A DNA stretch of 64,000 nucleotides from Sindora glabra (Eukaryota; Streptophyta; Magnoliopsida; Fabales; Fabaceae): NCBI GenBank assembly GCA_020226215.1, contig CM035233.1, positions 73,971,317-74,035,316 of the forward strand, written 5' to 3'. Position 1 is the first letter of the stretch. The number at the start of each line of letters is the position of its first letter. Both the position numbers and the translations under genes were made by a program. The notes beneath the pieces were generated by a model. It saw nothing but the letters and a program-made list of their open reading frames with translations. It was not told the origin of the DNA and ran no database searches. Below, in pieces: positions 50,569 through 61,774 of this stretch.

Positions 50569-53350
50569 TTTAAGAAAGATAGTGGTATGGGATAGGATGG
50601 GGCAGGGATAAAGCAACCCTATATTGCCCTATGACCTCTATCATTTCCCTCAAATCTGCTTTACTCTAACTTACGAGCCAATTTTGAGCATTATTCCACT
50701 GATTCGCCAAAATAAAAATAAAAAGTTAATAAAAATTTTAAAATTTATATATTTGAAATTTAGACAAAATTAACAAAAAATATTTAATATAGTATGATAA
50801 CATAAATTTAAATATATATATATATAATTTAGTCAATAATTTTAATAATTAAATTACTATTTAGTCATATTTTACTATATGAACATATAATATAATATAA
50901 TAATTAAATTAAAAACTAAAAAATTATTAAAAAGTATTTTTAATAGTTTAATTAAAAACTATATTTATAATATATATGTGTTTGCATGCATATGTGTATC
51001 AATTATATATAGATAAAAATGCAATATTGAAGTTACAGGCTTTTGCGAGGCAAATAAGAATAATACTACCATCTGTCTCAAAATTCACTTTAGGTAAAAA
51101 ATTTGTTTGACACATTGTCCCATGAAGCAAATTTCTAAACTATATCCATGCCTTATTAAGATAAACTTTAAATTTTTTTCATGCTTATTATTGTCTTATT
51201 CAATAAATTACAAATTAACTTCTAAAAGTATTTAACACATTAAAGTCCTCTTTCACATAAGTAACTAATAAATTAATTAATAATTAATAAGGTAGTGAAT
51301 TGTTCTAGAAGTGTTTCATAACATTAATTATTGAATTAACTTGAAATGTAAAATAATGTAAAAGAATAAGTTAAAATAAATATATATAAATCTCCTTAAT
51401 AATATATTTTTCGTGATTTTCAACCAGCTAACAAATCTTTTAGTTTTCTTACTTTTTGTGTGTGCATAGTACTTGCTCATATAGAAGCCACTATCTTCTC
51501 CCCAATGGTGTTGCACACCATTCACTTGTTAATATCCTTTAGATAGTTATATGATACACACTTATTGTGATACACAACAATACTCATGGGCTTTTCTAAA
51601 AGATTTGAAGCGTTGGTTTGATATTGAATAGTAGTGATTTAATTTGTGCCATTCAATTGCCAACATAGACAACCTAATAAGGTCAGATAGAGAGGAATAA
51701 TAGAAAGACAAATTTATCCTTACAAAGCAATCTATCTTCAAAAACTTCATTTCTCATAATAAAGAGTAAATAAAAATTAAATAAATGAAAACTTTCATAA
51801 TTTATTTTATTTATAATTTTTTATTTATAAATTATACTTGAGAAAGAATTAAATTAAAAAAAAACTTCTTCAATATATGTTAAAAGGTAATATATAATAT
51901 TAATATTAATATATATACTTAAAATGAATTTCTATTTTAAAAAAGATTATATGTAATGAAATATGGACTCAATTTTAAATCACCCAAATTATATTCAATA
52001 AAAATTTTTTTTCTAAAAGATGGTTGTTATAAAAATGCGAATGAAAAATTATATTAAAACTTAATCTAATAAATTAATAATGCTTTTAACTACTTCTTTT
52101 TTCTTTTGTGCTTTTCTAAAATTGCTTATGAATTTATTGAGTAATTATATAATATAATAAAATATAATTTGCATTTATATTCAAATATAAAAGTATTATA
52201 GTTACATATGTTAAAAAATAAAAAACATGAAAAAGAAATCACAACTATAAACATAGATATGTTAATCAATTATTTTTATTTAGACCAAAATCTTAGTGAC
52301 AATGAAACTAATTAAAAAAAGAAAGAATGTATGTTAGCAGCCAAACGTAAATAGTGAAACTTATTTCAATAGTTTTGCTTTAAAACATCTCTTAGAAGCT
52401 TTACACATGAATATTAAAAAAATTATATTTGAACTTTAATATTTAAAAAATATCTACAAAAATGAAAAAAAAATGAAACTTAATCTATACTATTAAAAAT
52501 TAATTAATAAATTATATATTAAAATTTGAAAAATCTCATATTAATTGTAACAAATTTAACATCAAATATAACAACTAAAAATTAGTATAAATATATTAAT
52601 ATAACTAAAATAAACAAATCTAATTTTATTTTTTATGTGTTATATTTATAAATATATACAAATTAATTAGTTCAATTCATATTTTCAATATTAAACTTTT
52701 ATTTTATTTAAAATATTTTATAATGGAAATAAAATATTTCATATGATATTTATATAATTTATTGATTATTAATATTAGTGCTTGAGTTATAAATAAAAAG
52801 TAGACATTAAAAAAATACTAAGTAAATAAAAGTAAAAAATAATATTTGAACTGTAAAATATTAACAAAATCTTATTTAATATATATATAATTTGAAATAT
52901 AATATTTAAAATTTAATATCATATAAATATTAGAATAAATCGATAATATTATCCACTTTAGTTTACAATATCTCGAACGAAACCAATTTCGCTTGTGCCT
53001 CCATGTGCTTTTTCCCTCTATTTTCACCTTTAATGCCTATCCAAGCAGTTCTCCTTGATAATGGCTTTCCATCAAAGTTGTTCTACTAAATAAATGTTCT
53101 TTCAAATAAAACTTTGTTGTTTTGTGTAAGGGCAAAAGGGTTATTACCCATTTAAATAAAATAAAGTATAAAATTAAATAAAATATAAGTTAAAAATATG
53201 AACATATATTAATATATTTATTTATAATAAATTAATTTTATTTTTTAAAAAATATAATTATTATTTTTAAATTCTTGCACATGCATAACTAAATACTAGT
53301 TAATTTATATTTATTTAAATATCAAATTAACACAATCAAGATGTTCAATA
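50569..53350. other. AT-rich spacer between two capture elements
   Basis: Extremely AT-rich and without supported genes. Several stretches (51880-52930) are nearly pure A/T. No paired termini were recognised. Confidence 0.45.
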
Positions 53351-53768
53351 TAAAAGTATGGGAGGTTCTCAAGTACTCATGCTAAAAATATGAGTACCGA
53401 TGAGTATCATAGATTTGGAAAATGGGGGAGCCGTTGATGAAAGGGTGGCCAATCTCGGCCCTTCATTTTTAATGACTTGAAACTGGTTGGCTACAATTAA
53501 GAAGCCGTCATAAAAAGACAATTGTGCCCTTATCAATTAATGTAGAAAGGGATTTAAATCGGCTGATGGTGCAGACCACTCCAATAAGAGTTTGGGCCGT
53601 ATAACTACCGCCTTCTTCTACCATCAGTTCGTGGCTATCAACGGTGTTCACCAACAACATTGGTCAATCCCTCAATCTGATGCCGAATTTCACATCGCCA
53701 AATCGTGTTTGTTGCATTGTACTGTTTCCATCGGGCTCTGCTTTCTCCAGGACTAACGTTCGTTGCGA

Positions 53769-53984
53769 ATGGCTTCCGCTGCTGTCGTGAGGCACCGGCA
53801 GGATTCCTTTTGTCGTATATTGGTCACAGCACTAACCCAACCTAGTAGAATATATGTTTACTCGGTATCTCCTTCTCCGGTCAATGTATTGCTTGATGAG
53901 ACAATTGCAACTAAGGTATCAGATATACATCAAGTGATTAGGCAAATGATCAAGGGAGATTATGATGATGACTCTAATTGGTAG
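53769..53984 (+). CDS. Short open frame of unknown origin inside the Pack-MULE
   Basis: From ATG at 53769 the frame gives about 71 residues beginning MASAAVVRHRQDSF and ending KGDYDDDSNW. I do not recognise it. The surrounding 53550-54000 has gene-like composition and could be an exon taken from a second gene, on the strand opposite to the ABC fragment. A chance frame is possible. Function unknown. Confidence 0.3.
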   Translation: MASAAVVRHRQDSFCRILVTALTQPSRIYVYSVSPSPVNVLLDETIATKVSDIHQVIRQMIKGDYDDDSNW

Positions 53985-54069
53985 ATTATAGAATATGTGC
54001 TTGACAAAGTTAGTTCTGAAGTTATACATAAGATAAAATTAATTACACTGTTAAGATTACCACAAAATG

Positions 54070-55660
54070 GCAATCTTATATAGAATTACTTATATCAGAA
54101 AAAATCAAAACACTGTGGCAGTGTACAGAGGATTGCGCCATTCGGAATTTCCATAAGCAAGCCATGTATTGGTTGAAAAAGGGCTGCAAGTATTGTGAAG
54201 GAAACTAGAGGTCCTCTAAATCAGGAGTTGGAGTGCTCAATTCTGCGCTAAGAGCTTTAGTTCTCCTAAAACACATGAAAAGTTTTCATAAAGAAATACT
54301 CCATTCTGGAATAAGCTTTTTAAACAATTTCTCAGTTCTTCCTTTATGAGTTATATTGCAGCATGTCTCCCTACTTCTATAGTTAGATTAGATTTTGTAT
54401 CATTCATAATACCTTATAGTTCTGAATTTTTATAAATCTCAGCAAAATCAATCCTCATTTATTGTTCCTTTGCTGAAAAAGTGGTTTCCAACATCCATGT
54501 TGCTGGATTATAGCCTTCTTTAGTCTTATTAACAACTTGAATCCCCTTCAAGAGTAATGTGTGCACATGAGTGAAACTTTACAAGGATAAAGATCTGAAG
54601 TAAAACATTCACTTTGATATTCACTACTTACCTCAAAGTAACTAATTAAGCAAGAAGAATGGTGTCCCAGTGGGCCCACATATATCTTTTGCTCTCCTTG
54701 CTTCATTAGGAAAAGCTGCATTTCAATGAAATAATTAAGAAGCTACTCAGTGGTAGAAGAGAAAGCTAACTACTACTTTTTAAGAATTGCCAATCTCACC
54801 TCATCAAAAGATTCAAATATATCAATGCTAGGCTGATGGATGGTTCACGCAACTATTCTTCCAATGCCTACTATGTTCCTAATTGTTCTCATAACTATAG
54901 TAATAGCTCTTGCAACTAGTCCTGATGTTGGCTCATCCATAAATATTATAGAAGGATTTGCCACTAATTCAACTGCAATAGTCAACCATTTGTGCTATTC
55001 TATTGAGAAACCATCTATACCAAGCAATTGAACTAAGGCATCTCTTAGCAGGTTTAGCTCCACAAGTTCTGTGACCTCCTCAACGAACATCTGCAACTAT
55101 ATATTAGTTCCAAAAGTTTGTACCATAAGGAAATAATCAACTATTTGTAGCTATCAAATTCATCCTTTTCCTAAACATAAATGGCAAATATAACTAGTTC
55201 TTCCACCTTTATACTCAAAAAACACTGGAGAAGATAAGTGCGACATAATTAAAAGAAGACACTTGGAAGTTGGAAATGAATGCAGTTATGTAAGTTCTAC
55301 TGGCAAACCTTGTCAACAACAAATGCCAAACTAAAAAAAAATGTGTGGGGATGTAATTACCCACCTTTCTGGTTTCAGCATCAACTTCTGGTGACAATCG
55401 GAGCCATGTTGAATAGAGCAATGATCCATATATAGTAACATGAGGAGAATGGATATCATTTTGCTCATAGTATCCAGAATTCGCATAAACGTTTCTTGCT
55501 TCTTAAAGTAATAAAAATCCCTGCAATATATCCTCCAATTTTCCTACTAAAGAGTTCATCCATTAGAGTTGTTTTACCAGCACTAGTAACACCCATCAGT
55601 GCAGTGAGAAAATCTAGCCTGAAAGCTCCATAGACACCTCCAGAAGATCCAAGACGGGAA
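54070..55660 (-). pseudogene. PDR-type ABCG transporter fragment, second nucleotide-binding domain
   Basis: Descending on the minus strand: GVYGAFRLDFLTALMG, a Walker A variant GVTSAGKTTL (about 55566-55600), SPHVTIYGSLLYSTWLRLSP, then an unspliced intron (55091-55364). Next MFVEEVTELVELNLLRDALV, a signature region with a stop (SIE-stop-HKWLTIAVELVA), Walker B IIFMDEPTSGL, a second stop just before TIHQPSIDIF, another intron (about 54717-54801), LFLMKQGEQKIYVGPLG, and the following GYNPATWMLE. It ends in a worn LSTPTPDLEDL...FPSQY region. Full PDR proteins have about 1400 residues, so this is roughly a fifth. The GKT of Walker A is kept but the rest is broken. Intact intron borders show the piece was copied from genomic DNA, not from a transcript. 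Confidence 0.88.
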
Positions 55661-55861
55661 TTTTTACCTTACACATTCCATCAATCCATCGTCATGCCCC
55701 AGCAACTGTTGCTACAGTCACAAACAATACTGTCATCAATGGCCTTCCACCACCATTGCTTCTGAGTCACTCACCGCAGCCCAATCCACACTGTCCAAGG
55801 GAAATACGCATACTCGCAACTGGCATTCCAGCTACTCCTTCCTTCAGAAATCGAAGAAATT

Positions 55862-55953
55862 AGCTTCTAAAGGAGTTGGGTTTTAGCTAATCAGAATGCA
55901 AGTCTGTTATTGTTATTGGCTTCTAAAGGAGTTGGCTTTCAGCTAATCGGAAC
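55862..55953. repeat. Short direct repeat inside the Pack-MULE
   Basis: GCTTCTAAAGGAGTTGGGTT (from 55862) recurs as GCTTCTAAAGGAGTTGGCTT (from 55919), each followed by AGCTAATCxGAA. This 57-bp period duplication lies near the right end, outside the transporter fragment. Confidence 0.75.
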
Positions 55954-56158
55954 GAAGCTCTATTTTTTTTCCTTCTTAAATGACGAGGACAAAATTGACC
56001 ATTTATTCTTTAAGGGTGAAAGGCAAATTTTGCCTCTTGCTCCATGATAACTGGCTGAAGTGCATCTCTCTCACACGTGTAAATATTACATTTGCTTTCA
56101 GCTATGAGTACATGAGAGTACGAAAAATATGAGTACTCAAGAAACCCCCTAAAAATAT

Positions 56159-57159
56159 AAAGAAAAAATAGAATTTATCTCCTTAAATTTTGGCTGAGTG
56201 ATAAAAATGATACATAAATTTTAAAAAATTTATACTTTACCTCTTTAAACTTTGATTAAGTAATAAAAATGGTGCATAAATTTTAAAAACCTTATACTTT
56301 ATCTCTTAGATTTTTAGAAAATGTGAAAATGTTAATTTTCAATTAAATTTACACTTTTATTGACATGACTATTTTGATAGTATACAGGGTAATTCATTTA
56401 AAAATCATGATCATATTGTGATATCGTTGAAACTTGAAAAATATATGATATTAAAATTCGATCCACTTATATTTAATAAAAATTTCTTACTAAAAAGTTT
56501 TCAAAATTCATATTTATGAAAGTTTGATAAATTTTATCTGATTTATATATTTGAAAAACCAAATTGTTTAACTAACAAAACTTAGGAATATTATTGAAAC
56601 TTTTGTTTAATTTGTTCTTGTAACTTACTATTTGAAAGGATAATGTATAAATAAAATTTTTTATATAATAGAGGTATAAAGGATTTGGATTCTACTATTT
56701 GATTTATTTTACATATTTTTAAAAGGAAAAAAATTATGCTAGTACTATTTATTACAATTTATAATAACAAGATGCCGCATGTCTAATTTTTCTCATTTAA
56801 GTTCACTGGTAAATAGTAATTTATCACAAAGTTCAAAAGATAAAACGATACACTTACAGTGCATCTTGGAAAGAATAAAAGTACCAAAATAAAAATCTTT
56901 ATTGTCGCATATTAAAATTAAAGAATTTTTAGTCTTAAAATAATTAAAAATAAAATACTAAAAACTTATAGAAATTAAAATAGAAATTTTTAATTTTATA
57001 GGATTTAAATTAATATAGAATTTTAATTATAAATAAAATTAATAAAAAATTAATTTTTTAGAGATTAAAATAAATTTTTAATCAAGATAAAAATAAAGAT
57101 AAAAAAGAACTTGGAGGCATAGAATTTTATATAGAATTGTAAAATAGTATCTTTTTTGC
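56159..57159. other. AT-rich spacer with a 63-bp near-duplication
   Basis: At about 56178-56320 the unit TCCTTAAATTTTGGCTGAGT...CATAAATTTTAAAAA...TATACTTTA is repeated as TCTTTAAACTTTGATTAAGT...TTATACTTTA, followed by part of a third copy. Similar text in reverse orientation lies at about 62640-62715. No gene is seen. Confidence 0.5.
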
Positions 57160-58580
57160 CATTTTAAAAAAAATAATTATCCTAAATAAATTATTGTTTA
57201 AAGACAAAATAGTAACATGTTCATTTTTTATAATTTGATTGTTAATGAAACTTAATTTATCTATTTATTTTGAATGTTTTTATTGGTGTTACTATTTTAA
57301 AACTAGACAGTAATATATTACTATTTGGACAATAACATATTACTGTTTAGAGATCAAACGGTAACATGTTCTTCTTTAACAGTTTGGGTGTTAATAAGAC
57401 TTAATTTATTTATTTATTTTATATTTTTGATCGATGTTACTTCTTGAAGATGAAATAGTAATATCGACCAATCTGGAGATTAAATATAACATATTATTAT
57501 TTGGTAACTTGATTATTAATGAAACTTAATTTATTTATTTATTTTAATTTTTTTTATCAATATTACTATTTGAAGACGAAACAATAACATCCTTTTTTTG
57601 GTAATTTAATTATTAACGAAACTTAATGTATTCATTTATTTTAAGTTTGTAATTAATTTTACTGTTTTAAAATCAAACGGTAATATAATCTTCTTTATCA
57701 GTTTGATTGTTAATAAGACTTAATTTATTTATTTAAAATTTTAATCAATGTTATTATTTGAAAATCAACTTCAAATTTACAAATAGTAACATATTACTAT
57801 TTGGAGATTAAATAGTAACGTACTATTATTTAACAATTTGATTGTTAATGAGACTTGATTTATCCATTTATTTAAAATTTTAATTGGTGTTACTATTTAA
57901 AAACTAAACAGTAACATATCACTATTTGAATAGTAATATGTTAGTGTCTAAATATCAAACAGTAATATGTTATTATTTAATAGTTTGATTGTTAATGAGA
58001 CTTGATTTATCCATTTATTTAAAATTTTAATTGATGTTACTATTTAGAAACTAAACAGTAACATATCACTATTTGAATAATAATATGTTAGTGTCTAAAT
58101 ATTAAACAATAATATGTTATTATTTGATAGTTTGGTTGCTAATGAGACTTGATTTATCCATTTATTTTAAGCTTTTAATTGATATTATTGTTTAAAGATG
58201 AAATAGTAACATGTTGTCATCTAGAGAACAAATAGTAAATGTTGTTATTTGACAATTTGATTGTTAATAAAACTTGATTTATTCATTTATTTAAGATTTT
58301 GGATCGATGTTACCGTTTGGAGATAAAATAGTAACATACTATTCTTTAATAGTATAATTGTTAATAAAATTTAATTTATTCATTTTTATATTTTTTATCA
58401 ATATTACTATTTAAAAATGAAACAATAACATGTTACTATTTAGAGATAAAATAATAACTTATCGTTATTTATCAGGTTAATTGTTAATGAAAATTTATTT
58501 ATTTATTTATTTATTTATAATTTTTATCGATATTATTGTCTGCAAACCAATATGTTACTGTTTGATTTGCAGATAGAAAC
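57160..58580. repeat. Tandem repeat array with dyad core
   Basis: About eleven degenerate units of roughly 90-150 bp follow one another. Each has GTTAATGAxACTTxATTTATT, a T-rich spacer, GTTACTATTT, and AGTAACATxxTACTATTT. The best pair has a 147-bp period (GTTAC at 57889 and 58036). The AGTAACATGTTACT core is a perfect dyad in several units. The array stops at 58580, where a long LTR is inserted, and a remnant (AGTAACATATTATTCTTTGA) continues just beyond it at 61774-61795. Confidence 0.8.
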
Positions 58581-61500
58581 TGTCACAACTCATTTTGATC
58601 GTGACCGATATGGATCCCATTATTGATTTTCATAAGTTTTAATGATTTTTTACTCTAATTATCCAACAAGAATCTCCAAATTCTAAAGGAACTCAAAATT
58701 TTCTTTTCAAATTTTTTGCAAAAAATTGGATAAAATCTCCCCTATTTTTAAACACTTCTTCAAGGTCACATGCCCTAAAGTAAAAACTTATATTATCCAA
58801 ATACGACAAAATTATATACATACATCATACAACACAAATTTCAAGATAAATACACAAATATAAATTCAATACAATAATTGCTAGATCAGCCACAACTTTA
58901 TTTTAAATATTGATCTTAATTCAAGACAATCCCAACTATCAAATCTTTTATTCCAAACAATTTTGATTCTACATGGATGCATCATGCTTAAATATGTCCA
59001 CCATAACCTAAAGACATTAAAGATACATAAAGTAAGTAATAAGAACTAAATGAACATATATCTACCATAAACTTGTAAGAAATCAATTTTACATATAATA
59101 ATTGTAGATTAATTATGAAATAAATTTGAAATTATTAACAAACCATTTTTTGGATTTCTAAAATCTACATAGCCAAATCCTAGAATAGAAGTTCTCCTAC
59201 ATAAGATTCGTGGAAGGTATAACTATTCGATAAAACACAATATCATTGTCACAATATACATTACCCATTGCTGGTAAACAATACAATCACAAACAACCCC
59301 TAAGGCTAAATTACACGTCATCGCAATCACATTAAATCTTTCCGATCATGTTATCAGTGATATCCAATCACAAATAATTTTTAATATCACATCTCCAAAT
59401 ACAACAAGCATACATATAGTCACTTTTTTTATTCTTAAGCCAATACTGTATTTCTCAACTGCTCATCAGAAATTTCTCATTCGGCTCTCAAATTAATCTT
59501 GTGTTTGATAGAAATTTTCTATTCGACTTTCACATCATTAATCCCATCACATTTCCAATTCAGTGCCACTTATAGCATAATTCATATTATAAATCTTAAT
59601 GTATAAGCAAGAAGAGAACTCGATCATAATCCATCAATAGTTTGAAATGCTACTATCACCTTTAGCTACACATTCTAATTAATTATCATTCATTAACAAC
59701 TAGCTACTCTTTTATCACAAAACTAAACTCATACAATGAATATGAAATCTATATTACCAATAAAAAAATACATTTAAGTCATTTTTTATTAAGATAAAAT
59801 CAATAAAGAGATATATACTCACTTGTTCGAATCCACCTATTAGGTCTACTCTAAAGCATTCAAGTTCAATTTGCATCTCGTCTTCCTATTTATAATTTAC
59901 AAGAATAATCTTATAACCATGAATATTAATATTACTCATTTTCTTTCCAATTTTACTACTTTAAGGTCTAACTATAATATATTCATATATATTTTAAGTG
60001 ATTAACAAGATTTTTTCAGCATATGTTTAAAATACACTTTTTTATTAATTAACTCCAAACCATCTAAAAATACCAAAAACCTAGAAACATTGTTATCATG
60101 CAACCCCCAATTTTTTTTTAAAGTATTATCATTTTTCCAACAATTTATAATCATTCAAGATATAAAAGCATAATATTTTGTAAATATTTTAATGCAACAT
60201 TCTATTCTTTCATAACTTAATAATCCTATTTTTCGAAATCGCTAATAAGAACCCATAATTATTAAAGATGGGTTTTCTTGAAACATTCATAAATCTGCCT
60301 TAACAATGAAATAAATATTCTGTTTTCTAATAATTCTATTTTAGCATTTTATAATATAAACAGTGTATTTTCCATATGCATTATCTTGTATATCAACATA
60401 TACAATGAATTTTCTAAGTATAAAATATTGCTTCATATATTCCTTAGTCATCTTATTTTTATAATTTATCAGATGAAAATTATTTTTCACATCGAATCAA
60501 CTCACTAACAGCACGAATCAAAGGAGTTAATGACATAGAAAAGTTTACCATCTCCTAAGAAGGCCGCTGATTGCCGGCGGTTCAAAGAGGATTCGCACCT
60601 CCCCTGCATGCTAACAAATGCCGACCACGAGCTGCAGTTTGAGCTCAGCCAAGGTCGTTGGTGCTGGCAAGGAGAGAGAGAGCATCCAGAAAACGTTTGC
60701 CACTTCACCGGCAACAACAACACGCCGGAAAACCTATGAGAAGAAAGAGAAATAGCAACTTCTAGCCGCCAAAGTGCTGTTGCGATCTGCAGCAAATCTT
60801 GCCACCAGCACGGGGACTGTTCGAAGAAGGAAGAACAGTAGCGTAGCGGTGGTTGCTCCCTGTCAGCCACGCACGGTGTTGCTTGGAAGAGAAAAGAGGG
60901 TAGTGAAGAATAGAGAGAAAAGAGAGTTGCCGGGCGGAGAGTGTAGCGGTGGATGGAGGAGAAAGAAGCAAAGTGAAAAATTCGGGAGAGTGGAGAAAGG
61001 GGAGGGGGCAGCAGAGCAAGTAAAGAAAAATGCACAAAACCCAAGATAAAGCTGTCCAAAAAAAAAAAGGGTAGAGAGACGGCAGCACAGAAACCGAGAA
61101 GAGAGAGGTGGTACTAAAAGGGCGAAAAATGTAGAGCTGAAAGGTTTTATTGAGTGTTTCTCATGTGTTTTGCTTTTATACTCAAAATCTCACCCTCAAG
61201 TATTTTAAATCCGGTAAATCATCTAATTACAAAATCATTTCTATAAAACTAATTTATATTTTATTTAAAATCTTAATTTAATTACTTTTATCTTCCCTCA
61301 ACATATAAATATTTTTAAAATTTAAAAATTACTCATTTTTTCTATTTTCAAAAATTAGCTTATCAATACCAATAATAAATTTCATAAATCCTCATATTCA
61401 TAATTAAAAATAAAGAAAATCTTTGTATGAAGTATTTAAACAAAAACTCAAGTCAATAATAGCTAATAAAAATAAATCTATTTCAAACCTTCATAATTCT

Positions 61501-61774
61501 CAATTCGCTAAATACAATGACTTATCTCCTAAATACTTACAATTATAATCACCAAAATATTTTTACTTATAGAAAGTTTCTTATAAAAATCATTCTAAAC
61601 TAATCTAAAATAAATAATGACCATAAATAAAAATAAATAAATTTTAAATATTATCATAAATATAATTTTTAATTCTCCTAAATATTTTAAAATGAAAAAG
61701 AAATTTAAAATTAGATAGTAACCAAATAAATAAATATCAATAAGTATCGAATTTATAAAATTTGAGATATTACA
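58581..61774 (-). mobile_element. Long LTR of family A, copy 3 (3.2 kb), apparently solo
   Basis: The plus strand begins TGTCACAACTCA and ends TGAGATATTACA, giving TG...CA termini with a short imperfect inverted repeat. Flanks GAAAC (58576-58580) and GTAAC (61775-61779) resemble a 5-bp target duplication. The interrupted array predicts the sequence GTAAC at that point, which supports both limits. A minus-strand TATA box (GAGTATAAAAGC, about 61172-61183) lies near 590 bases inside the 5' end. The C/T-rich segment downstream (60500-61130) would be its R/U5 leader. Minus-strand frames of 184 and 108 codons in that segment are low-complexity and are not credited as genes. No internal retrotransposon domain follows on either side. 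Confidence 0.7.

Larger units (their letters stand above)
53360..56149. mobile_element. Pack-MULE carrying a PDR/ABCG transporter fragment (2.79 kb)
   Basis: The left end GGGAGGTTCTCAAGTACTCA and the reverse complement of the right end GGGGGTTTCTTGAGTACTCA agree at 16 of these 20 bases, and weaker similarity follows inside. The flanks TAAAAGTAT (53351-53359) and TAAAAATAT (56150-56158) form a 9-bp target duplication with one change, as expected for Mutator-like elements. No transposase is present. The interior is richer in GC than the flanks. It holds an intron-bearing ABC transporter fragment on the minus strand (54070-55660) and an unrecognised segment with a 70-codon frame on the plus strand (53550-53984). 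Confidence 0.8.

Noticed and set aside
54840..55031. Plus-strand 63-codon frame opposite the ABC fragment
   Set aside because: It is antisense to the Walker B region of the PDR fragment, which explains the sequence fully.
60505..61088. Minus-strand frames of 184 and 108 codons and a plus-strand frame of 91 codons
   Set aside because: They overlap each other in the C/T-rich leader of a long LTR, have low-complexity S/L/F/P composition and match no domain. They are better explained by base composition.
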